33,631 nt of DNA from Clostridia bacterium (GTDB lineage Bacteria; Bacillota; Clostridia; Oscillospirales; CAG-272). The position numbers and the translations under genes are program-made. The notes below the pieces were generated by a model, which ran no database searches, was not told where the DNA came from, and saw only the letters and a program-made list of their open reading frames with translations. Location: NCBI GenBank assembly GCA_017504245.1, contig JAFVRQ010000054.1:1-33631 (forward strand), read 5' to 3'. Shown one piece after another: positions 7,899 through 15,540 of this stretch (within the stretch, counting starts at the first letter, position 1; each line of letters starts with the position of its first letter).

Positions 7899-9203
7899 AT
7901 GGAAAGCAAGCAAAAAAATGCACGCGCGCTCGCGCTTGAGGTTTTAACAAGATGCGAGAGCGGTGGCTATTCAAATATCGCGCTTGATACTGTCATAAAA
8001 CGAAACGAGCTTACTCCAAGTGATCGCGGACTTATGACCGCGCTCATCTACGGTGTTATCGAGCGCAAAATCACACTTGATTATATCATTTCTTCCCTTT
8101 CGTCAATTCCGAACAGCAAAATCGAAAGGGACACGAGAAATATTTTAAGAATGGGTCTATATCAGCTCATTTATATGAAGAAAATCCCCGCACACGCGGC
8201 TCTTAACGAAACGGTTTCGCTTGCAAATAAGCGCTCAAAGGGATTTGTAAACGCGGTTTTGCGTTCGTATCTTAGAGAGGGCGACAAAATCGCTTTCCCC
8301 GACGAAAGCAACAAAATAAAATACCTTTCGGTTAAATATTCGATTGGTGAATCTCTTGCAGAGGCGCTTTTGGAGGCATATTCATTCGGTGAATGCAAAA
8401 ATATGCTGAATGCGTTTTCGCAAATTGCCCCGATAACCTTGCGCGTGAACAATCTCAAAGCCACGCGCGAGGAAATCTTTAGCAAATTGGATGGGGCGCT
8501 TTTGACGGGCTTCTCGCCCGACGGTATTATTCTTGAAAATGCCGCGGTGAGCGAGCTTGAATGTCTTAAGGACGGACGAGTTACCGTTCAGGACGAGGCA
8601 TCGCAAATTTGCGTGCGTGTACTCGGAGCGCAAAAGGGTGACACCGTTTTCGACGTTTGCGCATGTCCCGGTTCAAAGAGCTTTGGCGCGGCTATGACGA
8701 TGGAAAACGAAGGTCAAATTCTTGCCTTTGATATTCACGAAAGCAAGCTTTCACTTGTGGAAAAGGGCGCAGAGCGACTTGGAATTTCTATAATTTCCAC
8801 GCAAGCCCACGATGCGCGCAAGCCCATCGAGGAGCTTTTCGGAAAGGCGGATAGGATAATCTGCGACGTGCCCTGCTCCGGCTTTGGCGTTATCGGTAAG
8901 AAGCCCGAAATTCGCTACAAAGACGTCAAAGAAAGTGAAAATTTGCCTAAAATTCAATACGATATTCTTGAAAACGTTCAAAATTATCTCAAAGTAGGAG
9001 GAACACTTGTCTATTCGACCTGCACGATCCTCCCCGACGAAAACGAAAATAACATCAAGAAATTTCTTGAAGACCACAAAAACTTCGAGCTTGCCCCCTT
9101 CTCCGTTGGCGACCTTGAGGTTGAAAGCGGAATGATTACACTCTTACCGCATACATATCATACGGATGGATTTTTTATTGCGAAATTAGTTAGAACTCTT
9201 TAA
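7899..9203 (+). CDS. rsmB: 16S rRNA m5C967 methyltransferase RsmB
   Basis: This 434-residue protein has an N-terminal NusB-like RNA-binding domain (about residues 5-130) and a C-terminal Rossmann methyltransferase. The SAM-binding motif begins at Asp252 (DVCACPGSKS, a variant of the usual DxCAAPGGK). DVPCSG lies at 323-328, with Cys326 expected to help release product. STCT contains Cys375, the expected nucleophile. It starts 6 bp after the peptidase gene and is the last conserved gene before the accessory insertion at 9204-10523. The call rests on the NusB fusion together with both cysteine motifs. Confidence 0.95.
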   Translation: MESKQKNARALALEVLTRCESGGYSNIALDTVIKRNELTPSDRGLMTALIYGVIERKITLDYIISSLSSIPNSKIERDTRNILRMGLYQLIYMKKIPAHAALNETVSLANKRSKGFVNAVLRSYLREGDKIAFPDESNKIKYLSVKYSIGESLAEALLEAYSFGECKNMLNAFSQIAPITLRVNNLKATREEIFSKLDGALLTGFSPDGIILENAAVSELECLKDGRVTVQDEASQICVRVLGAQKGDTVFDVCACPGSKSFGAAMTMENEGQILAFDIHESKLSLVEKGAERLGISIISTQAHDARKPIEELFGKADRIICDVPCSGFGVIGKKPEIRYKDVKESENLPKIQYDILENVQNYLKVGGTLVYSTCTILPDENENNIKKFLEDHKNFELAPFSVGDLEVESGMITLLPHTYHTDGFFIAKLVRTL

Positions 9204-9222
9204 TTTAATCAAGGAGGACACT

Positions 9223-9813
9223 ATGAAAAAATATCTTTCTTTACTCTTAGCATTCTTTACCATAATTCTCTCATTGACAAGTTGCATGGGTACATTTCGT
9301 TATGATTCGATAGAAAAATATCAACGAATAAGAAAAGACCCTTTTTATAATGCAGAATTTATTCCTTATGACGCCGATGAATATATAATAAATAATTTTT
9401 CTTTTATCAACTATGTATATTTAGATACCTGCTATGAGGTTTTCCTTGATATAACGGTAACCGAAGAGCAATTTGAGGATCTTATTTCAAAAGCAAAATC
9501 ACACGGCGAATTTGTTGAGCAAGATACTTGGTATGCGAACGGATATACTGAAATTGTCTTTGAGGATGATTATCATCTTGGTCATGGCTATTTTGAAGAT
9601 TGCGCCGATGTCACCCCTACTGTCGGTTGGGCCACTATTGAAAAGGTTATATATAACTCTAAAACATTGAATATTATCTATGTCTGTTTTCACTCTTGGG
9701 ATACCAGGGTGTATAAAGTAGACGATATTCGATACTTCAAGTACTTCGAAATTGATCCGGAAGAATATATTAAACATTTACCTCAAAAATCAGAATCCGA
9801 GTTACAAAATTAA
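9223..9813 (+). CDS. Predicted lipoprotein, unknown function
   Basis: This 196-residue protein is not recognised. It opens with a lipoprotein signal (MKKYLSLLLAFF...SLTSC), with the lipobox cysteine near residue 21, so it is probably anchored outside the membrane. The mature part is rich in Tyr, Asp and Glu and shows no motif I can name. AAGGAGG is well placed before the ATG. The gene is visibly more AT-rich in codon choice than rsmB or rlmN, and it sits where rsmB and rlmN are neighbours in relatives, suggesting later acquisition. It ends 11 bp before repeat R1. Confidence 0.75.
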   Translation: MKKYLSLLLAFFTIILSLTSCMGTFRYDSIEKYQRIRKDPFYNAEFIPYDADEYIINNFSFINYVYLDTCYEVFLDITVTEEQFEDLISKAKSHGEFVEQDTWYANGYTEIVFEDDYHLGHGYFEDCADVTPTVGWATIEKVIYNSKTLNIIYVCFHSWDTRVYKVDDIRYFKYFEIDPEEYIKHLPQKSESELQN

Positions 9814-9824
9814 TTTCAAAATTA

Positions 9825-9874
9825 GCCTTCCCCAGCGGGGAAGGGGGACCACTTGTGGTGGATGAGGAGAACAC
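9825..9874 (-). repeat. REP-like double hairpin R1 (inverted relative to R2 and R3)
   Basis: Stem CCTTCCCC/GGGGAAGG (9826-9844, loop AGC) is followed by stem ACCAC/GTGGT (9848-9859) and then 'ggatgaggagaacac'. Read on the minus strand it matches R2 and R3, starting with CTCCTCATCCACC. It lies 11 bp after the lipoprotein stop, where it could also act on that gene's 3' end. Confidence 0.88.
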
Positions 9875-9985
9875 GGTTTGTACACACAAACGTCTTTCTC
9901 ATCAGCACAAAGTTATCTTAACATAAAGAAATTAATTTAAAACAAAATTTAAGTTTAGAGAGAGAATCGTTTGTTTAAGCTAAAT

Positions 9986-10038
9986 GGTGTTCTCCTCATC
10001 CACCGCCTCGGCGGTCCCCCTTCTCCGTTGGAGAAGGC
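9986..10038 (+). repeat. REP-like double hairpin R2, directly upstream of the DUF559 gene
   Basis: CTCCTCATCC is followed by stem ACCGCC/GGCGGT (10002-10015) and stem CCTTCTCC/GGAGAAGG (10019-10037, loop GTT). The last base lies next to the ribosome-binding site of the DUF559 gene. Compared with R1 and R3 the second stem has changed on both sides (CCCC/GGGG to CTCC/GGAG), preserving pairing. Confidence 0.9.
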
Positions 10039-10052
10039 AAGGAGATATTTCT

Positions 10053-10421
10053 ATGAAATACAACTACAATAAAACCTACGTTCCGTTAGCACAGCAATTA
10101 AGAAAAGAAATGACACCGGAAGAAAAACATCTTTGGTACGATTTTCTCAAGAAATTGCCGTGCACGGTAAACAGACAAAAAAATATTGGTAATTTTATCG
10201 TCGATTTCTATATTGCAAGCAAAAATATTGTGATAGAAATCGACGGGCGTCAACACGATATGCCCGAGAATAACGAAAAAGACAGCGAGAGAGATTTCGA
10301 GCTTTCAAAGCTCGGCATAAAAGTGTTGAGATATACAAACAAAAGTATAAATAAAAATTTTAGTGATGTGTGCGATGACATACTCACACATTTGGGATTG
10401 ACTTGGGATGATTTAAAGTAA
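10053..10421 (+). CDS. DUF559 (Vsr-like) endonuclease-domain protein
   Basis: This 122-residue protein matches the DUF559 family, whose fold resembles the Vsr very-short-patch endonuclease and other PD-(D/E)xK nucleases. Visible family features in order are LRKEMTPEEKHLW near residues 16-28, a FIVDFY strand with its Asp, VIEIDGRQHD carrying the acidic pair and a Gln, and a closing LGIKVLRYTN strand. The start was placed at 10053 because AAGGAG (10039-10044) precedes that ATG; a longer frame from 9984 would run through repeat R2. The gene is bracketed by direct repeats R2 and R3 with 14 and 28 bp to spare. The biological role of stand-alone DUF559 proteins is not established. Confidence 0.85.
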   Translation: MKYNYNKTYVPLAQQLRKEMTPEEKHLWYDFLKKLPCTVNRQKNIGNFIVDFYIASKNIVIEIDGRQHDMPENNEKDSERDFELSKLGIKVLRYTNKSINKNFSDVCDDILTHLGLTWDDLK

Positions 10422-10449
10422 ACGAGAGAGCCGATAGTTTCTACTGACC

Positions 10450-10499
10450 TGCTCTCCTCATCCACCGCAAGCGGTCCCCCTTCCCCGCTGGGGAAGGCT
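10450..10499 (+). repeat. REP-like double hairpin R3, downstream of the DUF559 gene
   Basis: CTCCTCATCC is followed by stem ACCGC/GCGGT (10464-10475, loop AA) and stem CCTTCCCC/GGGGAAGG (10479-10497, loop GCT). It has the same orientation as R2. Its right edge is 24 bp before the rlmN start, so it forms part of the rlmN leader if transcription enters from upstream. Confidence 0.9.
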
Positions 10500-10523
10500 T
10501 ATTCATCTGAAAGGAGGAACACT

Positions 10524-11597
10524 ATGCAAAATCTTCTTAATTTTACATACGAGGAGCTCGAATCCTTTATAATTTCGATTGGCGAGGCGAAATTCCGCGC
10601 AAAGCAGATTTTTGCGCCAATGCACAAGGGCATATCGCCTGCGGATTTGACCAATCTTTCCACGAAAACCAAAGAAAAAATATTTGAAAATGCGAAATAT
10701 TCGCTCCCGAAGATAAGAAGAAAGCTCGTTTCCGCACTTGACGGCACGGTTAAATATCTTTTCGAGCTTGACGACGGCAACTGTGTTGAAAGCGTCGTTA
10801 TGAAATACGAGCACGGAACGACTATTTGCATATCCTCACAGATTGGATGCAGAATGGGTTGCGCCTTTTGCGCGTCCACCATTGGCGGAAAGGTGCGCAA
10901 CCTGGAGGTCTGCGAGCTGCTCGGTCAGATAATTGCCGCGCAGGTCGATCTCGGCGAGCGAATTGACGGCATAGTTATGATGGGCATCGGCGAGCCGCTT
11001 GATAATTATGATAACGTAATCAAATTTTTACGAATCGTGGGTCACAAAGAGGGGCTTAACATCGGCTACCGCCACATTTCCCTCTCCACCTGCGGTCTCG
11101 TTGACAAAATATACAAGCTTGCAGAGGAGGATTTTCAGATAACCCTCTCAATCTCGCTTCACGCATCAAGCGACGAGATAAGAAGCAAGATTATGCCCGT
11201 TAACAAAAGATGGGGAGTGGACGAGCTACTCGATGCCTGCCGCTTCTATTTTACCAAAACGGGCAGACGAATTTCGTTTGAATACACGCTCATTTCAGGC
11301 GAAAACGATAGCGAGGAAAACGCATTGGCACTTGCTAAAAAATTAAACTCAAAATTAAGAACGCGAACAGAAACTATGCCAATCCATGTAAATCTTATTC
11401 CCGTTAATCCCGTTAAGGAAAGAGATTTCAAAAAGAGCGGCAAGGAGCAAATAAAGAAATTCGCATCGGTGCTTGAAAGCAAAGGCATTCGTGCAACGGT
11501 GCGCAGAACCTTGGGTGCGGATATAAACGCATCCTGCGGTCAGCTTCGCCGCGATGAAATGAAGAAAGAAAACACTCAAAAAGGAGCAGAACAATGA
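10524..11597 (+). CDS. rlmN: Dual-specificity RNA methyltransferase RlmN (radical SAM)
   Basis: This 357-residue radical SAM enzyme makes 2-methyladenosine at A2503 of 23S rRNA and A37 of some tRNAs, improving translational fidelity. The cluster motif CxxxCxxC lies at Cys109, 113 and 116. The GIGEPLDNYDN motif follows. Cys338 near the C-terminus (NASCGQLR) matches the conserved cysteine needed for the methyl-transfer mechanism, in addition to the cluster cysteines. AAAGGAGG precedes the ATG. Its stop overlaps the prpC start by four bases. Confidence 0.97.
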   Translation: MQNLLNFTYEELESFIISIGEAKFRAKQIFAPMHKGISPADLTNLSTKTKEKIFENAKYSLPKIRRKLVSALDGTVKYLFELDDGNCVESVVMKYEHGTTICISSQIGCRMGCAFCASTIGGKVRNLEVCELLGQIIAAQVDLGERIDGIVMMGIGEPLDNYDNVIKFLRIVGHKEGLNIGYRHISLSTCGLVDKIYKLAEEDFQITLSISLHASSDEIRSKIMPVNKRWGVDELLDACRFYFTKTGRRISFEYTLISGENDSEENALALAKKLNSKLRTRTETMPIHVNLIPVNPVKERDFKKSGKEQIKKFASVLESKGIRATVRRTLGADINASCGQLRRDEMKKENTQKGAEQ

Positions 11598-12370
11598 GAG
11601 TTTACGGATTGACCGACAGAGGTCTTGTAAGAGAGGTTAACGAGGATTGCATTGGCATCTCGACTCTTGCTAATGGAATAACCATCTGCGTTGTCTGTGA
11701 CGGAATGGGTGGTGCGGCAGGTGGCAAAATTGCCTCCGCTATCGGAGAAGAAGCGTTTATTAACGCTATGGCTTCTTATGGCGAGGAAATCGAAAAATCC
11801 AAATTTGACAGTAAAAAAATCAAAAATGCAATCAAAAACAGCATCGAAAAGGCAAATTTGGCAATTCTCGAAGCTGCTAAAGAGGATCTATCCCTTTTCG
11901 GAATGGGCTGCACGCTCAACGCACTAATCTTCGTTGAGAGCAAATCAAAAATATACTATGCAAACGTTGGCGATAGCCGTTTGTATATGATAAAAAAACG
12001 AGAAATAAAGCAGCTCACAAAGGACCACTCCTATGTGCAGATGCTTCTTGACAACAAGGATATAACGAAGGAGGAGGCAGAAAACCATCCTCAAAGAAAT
12101 CTTATAACAAAGGCGCTCGGAATCAAGGAAGAAATTGAGCCCGACATCTTTGACAGAAGAATAGCTCAAAACAACGAAACCTATTTTCTTCTCTGCTCTG
12201 ACGGTCTTCACGGGCTCGTTCCCAAGGAAGTGCTCAAAAAGGTGGCACTTATGGAAACAAGCATAGAGGAAAAGGTGTTTAACTACATAAAGCTTGCAAA
12301 CGAGGCGGGCGGACACGATAATATCTCTGCAATCCTTCTTTGCACAAAGGAATCGGAGGTGACTAAATGA
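11594..12370 (+). CDS. prpC: PP2C-type Ser/Thr phosphatase PrpC/Stp
   Basis: This 258-residue metal-dependent phosphatase is the partner of the adjacent Ser/Thr kinase. The PP2C motifs are in order: TDRGLVREVNED (7-18), VCDGMGG (34-40) with metal-binding Asp36, NVGDSRLY, LTKDHSYVQ, CSDGLHGLV and GGHDNIS with the distal Asp. Length is typical. ATGA overlaps at both ends tie it to rlmN and pknB. It is expected to reverse phosphorylation by PknB on cell-wall and translation targets. Confidence 0.96.
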   Translation: MRVYGLTDRGLVREVNEDCIGISTLANGITICVVCDGMGGAAGGKIASAIGEEAFINAMASYGEEIEKSKFDSKKIKNAIKNSIEKANLAILEAAKEDLSLFGMGCTLNALIFVESKSKIYYANVGDSRLYMIKKREIKQLTKDHSYVQMLLDNKDITKEEAENHPQRNLITKALGIKEEIEPDIFDRRIAQNNETYFLLCSDGLHGLVPKEVLKKVALMETSIEEKVFNYIKLANEAGGHDNISAILLCTKESEVTK

Positions 12371-13746
12371 GCAATTACGATAGCTTTATAGGTCAGACCT
12401 TCGAGGGCAGATACACGATTATCAACGTAACGGGTACGGGAGGTATGGCAACCGTTTACGGCGCATACGATCAGCTCACGGGAAAATCTGTTGCCATTAA
12501 AATGATGAATAAAAAGCTTGAGCACAATGCTCGCCAGATAAAGCTTTTCGTTAACGAGTCAACCGCACTTTCTCTTCTCTCCCACCCCAACATCGTGCAG
12601 GTTTATAATACCGTTATCACCAATAGCACGAAATACATAATTATGGAATACGTTGAGGGAATAACGTTAAAGAAGCACATCGACCACCGCGGTGCGCTCC
12701 CCGAGAGAGAGGTGCTTTACTATGCAACCCAAATCCTCTCCGCCCTTGACTATATTCACTCAAAGGATATTGTTCACTGCGACATCAAGCCGCAGAATAT
12801 CATCCTTTTGCAAAACGGAAGCATCAAGGTTGCCGATTTTGGTATCGCGCGTCTTGACGCAATGCTCGATCGCTCGAAGGAAAGAAGCGACACGGCTCTC
12901 GGAACGGTTTATTACGTTAGCCCAGAGCAAGCGCAGGGCAAAGCGCCCAAGGCAGAGAGCGACCTCTATTCGCTCGGAGTTATGCTCTATGAGGCAATGA
13001 CCAACCGCCTTCCCTTCTATCACGAAGATCCCAACGAGGTGGCGAAAATGCAGATAAATAAGGAGCCAACTCCCCCAAGCGTTTACCGTCACGATATTTC
13101 GGTTGGTCTTGAGCAGATAATTCTGCGCGCTATGGAGAAAAATCCCAAAAAGCGCTATGCAAACGCAATGGAGATGCTCACGGATATTCGCGCTTTGCGT
13201 CAAAACTCCAAAACGGTTTTTGGAAATGATAAGAATTTCAGCCGCTACAAAATAATTGAGCGAAAGCCCCACGCAAATGCTTCAAACGTTTCAAACAGAA
13301 GCATTTATCCTATGAGCGAGCGCGGTGCTAATTTTGCCGATAATCAGACATATTTCAAGAAAAATACCTCACATTCAGGCTCATTCAAACCAAGAAGTGA
13401 GCAGTTCGGCGCGCAAAACAGCAAAACTATTGCAATAACCTCCTCAAATGCGGCGGCGAGAACACAACGTCTCCCCTCGGGCGCAATTCCGCCTATGCAT
13501 TCGCAAAAGCTGCCGCCCGCATCAAACACGGTGGCTATTGAGGATAAGCAAATAAGCAAGGACATTAAAGAAACTAAATGGATCAAGCTCCTTTTGGGTA
13601 TAATCTTCGCGCTTATAATAATAATTGTAGTCTCCTGCATTATTTGGTTCCACCTCAACAAACACGAGGACAATCAAAATCATAGCGGAGCATATAACAC
13701 AGAAACGGAAACAGAATGGAATACAGAACACACGGAAAAATTTTAA
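12367..13746 (+). CDS. pknB: Membrane Ser/Thr kinase PknB/PrkC type, without PASTA domains
   Basis: This 459-residue Hanks-type kinase has the glycine loop GTGGMATVY (23-31), Lys45, the helix-C Glu64, a catalytic loop HCDIKPQN (137-144, Cys replacing the Arg of HRD), DFG from Asp157 and SPEQ in the activation segment. A Ser/Asn-rich linker (about 285-400) leads to one membrane helix (about 405-430). Only about 29 polar residues remain outside. Bacillus PrkC carries PASTA repeats there that bind muropeptides; none is present. The frame ends cleanly inside the start of rsgA, with no sign of a frameshift into further coding sequence. It is coupled to prpC by a 4-bp overlap. Confidence 0.95.
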   Translation: MSNYDSFIGQTFEGRYTIINVTGTGGMATVYGAYDQLTGKSVAIKMMNKKLEHNARQIKLFVNESTALSLLSHPNIVQVYNTVITNSTKYIIMEYVEGITLKKHIDHRGALPEREVLYYATQILSALDYIHSKDIVHCDIKPQNIILLQNGSIKVADFGIARLDAMLDRSKERSDTALGTVYYVSPEQAQGKAPKAESDLYSLGVMLYEAMTNRLPFYHEDPNEVAKMQINKEPTPPSVYRHDISVGLEQIILRAMEKNPKKRYANAMEMLTDIRALRQNSKTVFGNDKNFSRYKIIERKPHANASNVSNRSIYPMSERGANFADNQTYFKKNTSHSGSFKPRSEQFGAQNSKTIAITSSNAAARTQRLPSGAIPPMHSQKLPPASNTVAIEDKQISKDIKETKWIKLLLGIIFALIIIIVVSCIIWFHLNKHEDNQNHSGAYNTETETEWNTEHTEKF

Positions 13747-14708
13747 AGGGAGTCGGTGGACTTTATTCAATAAAGCTTGTTGATATTGCCACCCACAATG
13801 AAAAATTCAATACTGATTCTCCACTTGCATCACACCTTATCACCTGCAGTGCAAGCGGTTCCTTCAGACACAATCACATAAAGCCGCTCGTTGGCGATAA
13901 CGTTGAAATCGTCTATACCGACCATTCTCTTGCGGAAAACGATGCGAAGAATAACGATATAAGAATTGCCGACATTTTGGAGCGCAAAAACGAGCTTATA
14001 CGTCCACCGATGGCTAATCTTGACGTTATGTTCATTTCAATGGCGGCGGCAAGTCCTTCCCCCGTGCTCCCAACTATCGACAAGCTCATTTGTATCGCGG
14101 AGCATAACGATATTGAGCCCGTTATCATCATCGGAAAATGCGATCTTAACCCCGAATACGCAAAGGAATTGCAGGAAATTTATACTAAAGCGGGCTACGA
14201 TGCCTTCGTTTTGAGCGCAAAAACGGGCGAGGGCGTTGAGGCAATTCGCGAGTTTGTAAACACAAAGCTTAACGGCAAAACGAGTGCCTTTGCAGGTGCT
14301 TCGGGTATTGGAAAATCCACGCTTTTAAACGCGCTTTTCCCCGATTTGTCGCTCACGACCAACACGATAAGCGTTAAAATTCAACGAGGACGCCACACCA
14401 CGCGCCACGTTGAGCTTTATCCAATTTGTGATAAGGAAAATACCGGATATATCGCAGACACGCCCGGCTTTTCGCTCCTCGATTTTGAAAGATTTAATTT
14501 CTTTGATAAAGAGGACCTCGCTTATAATATGCGTGAATTCCGCAACTATATTGGCGAATGCCGATACACAAAATGCTCACACACTAAAGAGGAGGGCTGC
14601 GCAATTCTTGAAGCCGTGCGCGAGGGCAAAATCTCCAAATCCCGTCACGATAGCTTCCTTGAAATCTACGCTTCCCTCAAAAATAAACATAAGTGGGATA
14701 ATAAGTAA
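13716..14708 (+). CDS. rsgA: Ribosome small-subunit biogenesis GTPase RsgA
   Basis: This 330-residue circularly permuted GTPase checks late 30S maturation. An OB-fold (about residues 5-70, ending PLVGDNVEIV) precedes the GTPase. The G4 position reads GKCD (140-143) rather than NKxD. G1 is GASGIGKS (194-201), followed by G3 DTPGF. The zinc domain has Cys-Cys-His-Cys ligands in CRYTKCSHTKEEGC. The chosen ATG overlaps the pknB 3' end by 31 bp and matches where family members begin (GKILKGVGGLYSI). In Bacillus, rpe follows; here thiN starts one base after the stop. Confidence 0.95.
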   Translation: MEYRTHGKILKGVGGLYSIKLVDIATHNEKFNTDSPLASHLITCSASGSFRHNHIKPLVGDNVEIVYTDHSLAENDAKNNDIRIADILERKNELIRPPMANLDVMFISMAAASPSPVLPTIDKLICIAEHNDIEPVIIIGKCDLNPEYAKELQEIYTKAGYDAFVLSAKTGEGVEAIREFVNTKLNGKTSAFAGASGIGKSTLLNALFPDLSLTTNTISVKIQRGRHTTRHVELYPICDKENTGYIADTPGFSLLDFERFNFFDKEDLAYNMREFRNYIGECRYTKCSHTKEEGCAILEAVREGKISKSRHDSFLEIYASLKNKHKWDNK

Positions 14709-14709
14709 T

Positions 14710-15345
14710 ATGAAATCATACATTTTCATCGGCGGTGAAGTGGACAAGTCCGCGATTTCGTTGAAAATTCCCGAGGATGCGCTCGTCATTGCCGCGGATT
14801 CGGGCTACGATAACGCCAAAATGCTCGGCTATGCCGAGCGATGCGACTTTGTTGTGGGCGATTTTGACTCCACAAAGGAAAGAGCATTTTGCTCACGCGC
14901 AAAAATAGTGCGCGTGCCCGCCGAAAAGGACGAAACCGACACACAGCTCGCCTTAAATATCGCGCTCGAAAACGGTGCAGAGGATATTTATATTGTGGGC
15001 GGTCTTTCAGGTCGCCTCGACCACACGCTATCAAATCTATATTTGCTTGAAAATTTAACAAAATCGGGCATCAATGCTACCGTCTGCGACGGCAAAAACC
15101 GAGTGCGCTACATTAAAGAACGTTCCTCTCTCCTCATTCCAAAGAGCGAGTATAAATATTTTGGCTTGATTTTAACAATCGAAAAAGCAAAGGGAGTGAC
15201 TGTTGACGGCGCAAAATACCCCCTCAAAAATGCAAATTTGGAAAAAACCAACCCATCTTTTGCTATTTCAAATGAGGTTTTAGAAAATTTTGCGATGGTT
15301 TCCCTCAAAAAAGGCGGCCTTTTCGTGATCGAAAGCAAGGAATAA
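14710..15345 (+). CDS. thiN: Thiamine pyrophosphokinase
   Basis: This 211-residue enzyme makes thiamine diphosphate from thiamine and ATP. Signature segments are AADSG (28-32), VGDFDS (49-54), DETDTQ (74-79) and GGLSGRLDH (97-105), covering the catalytic and ATP-binding residues. The frame is open far upstream inside rsgA, but the family N-terminus begins at the ATG at 14710, one base after the rsgA stop, suggesting coupled translation. No thiamine riboswitch is seen. It is last in the rlmN-to-thiN run. Confidence 0.95.
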   Translation: MKSYIFIGGEVDKSAISLKIPEDALVIAADSGYDNAKMLGYAERCDFVVGDFDSTKERAFCSRAKIVRVPAEKDETDTQLALNIALENGAEDIYIVGGLSGRLDHTLSNLYLLENLTKSGINATVCDGKNRVRYIKERSSLLIPKSEYKYFGLILTIEKAKGVTVDGAKYPLKNANLEKTNPSFAISNEVLENFAMVSLKKGGLFVIESKE

Positions 15346-15364
15346 CCGAAATTTCGTTTCCGCG

Positions 15365-15438
15365 CGTCATCCTCGAACGAAGTCACGCAGAGATTCTTCA
15401 GTCGCAATGCTCCCTCAAGAATGACGGCTAAAGCCGTC
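15365..15438. repeat. REP-like imperfect palindrome after thiN
   Basis: Outer arms CGTCAT (15365-15370) and ATGACG (15421-15426) enclose 'gagattcttcagtcgc', a layout of a widespread bacterial intergenic repeat. It runs into a second perfect stem, GACGGCT/AGCCGTC (15423-15438). It may serve as the 3' end of the rlmN-thiN transcript, but no T-tract is seen. Confidence 0.5.
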
Positions 15439-15488
15439 GGCGTGGCGCAGTGAAGGATCTTGCGCGGCGCACAAATGCAATTCTTCTT

Positions 15489-15496
15489 CATATAAT
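15489..15496 (+). promoter_or_regulatory. Possible mother-cell sporulation -10 element before spoVM
   Basis: CATATAAT resembles the SigE -10 consensus (CATACAAT) and lies 45 bp before the spoVM ATG, a plausible distance. The -35 region is not convincing. Known biology supports it, since spoVM is SigE-dependent in B. subtilis. Confidence 0.35.
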
Positions 15497-15540
15497 GAAA
15501 TTGACTACATAAGGTCAAATCATATATTTGAGGTAATATT

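Noticed and set aside
9984..10052. Longer N-terminus for the DUF559 protein
   Set aside because: It would translate repeat R2, has no ribosome-binding site, and the family N-terminus begins after 10053.
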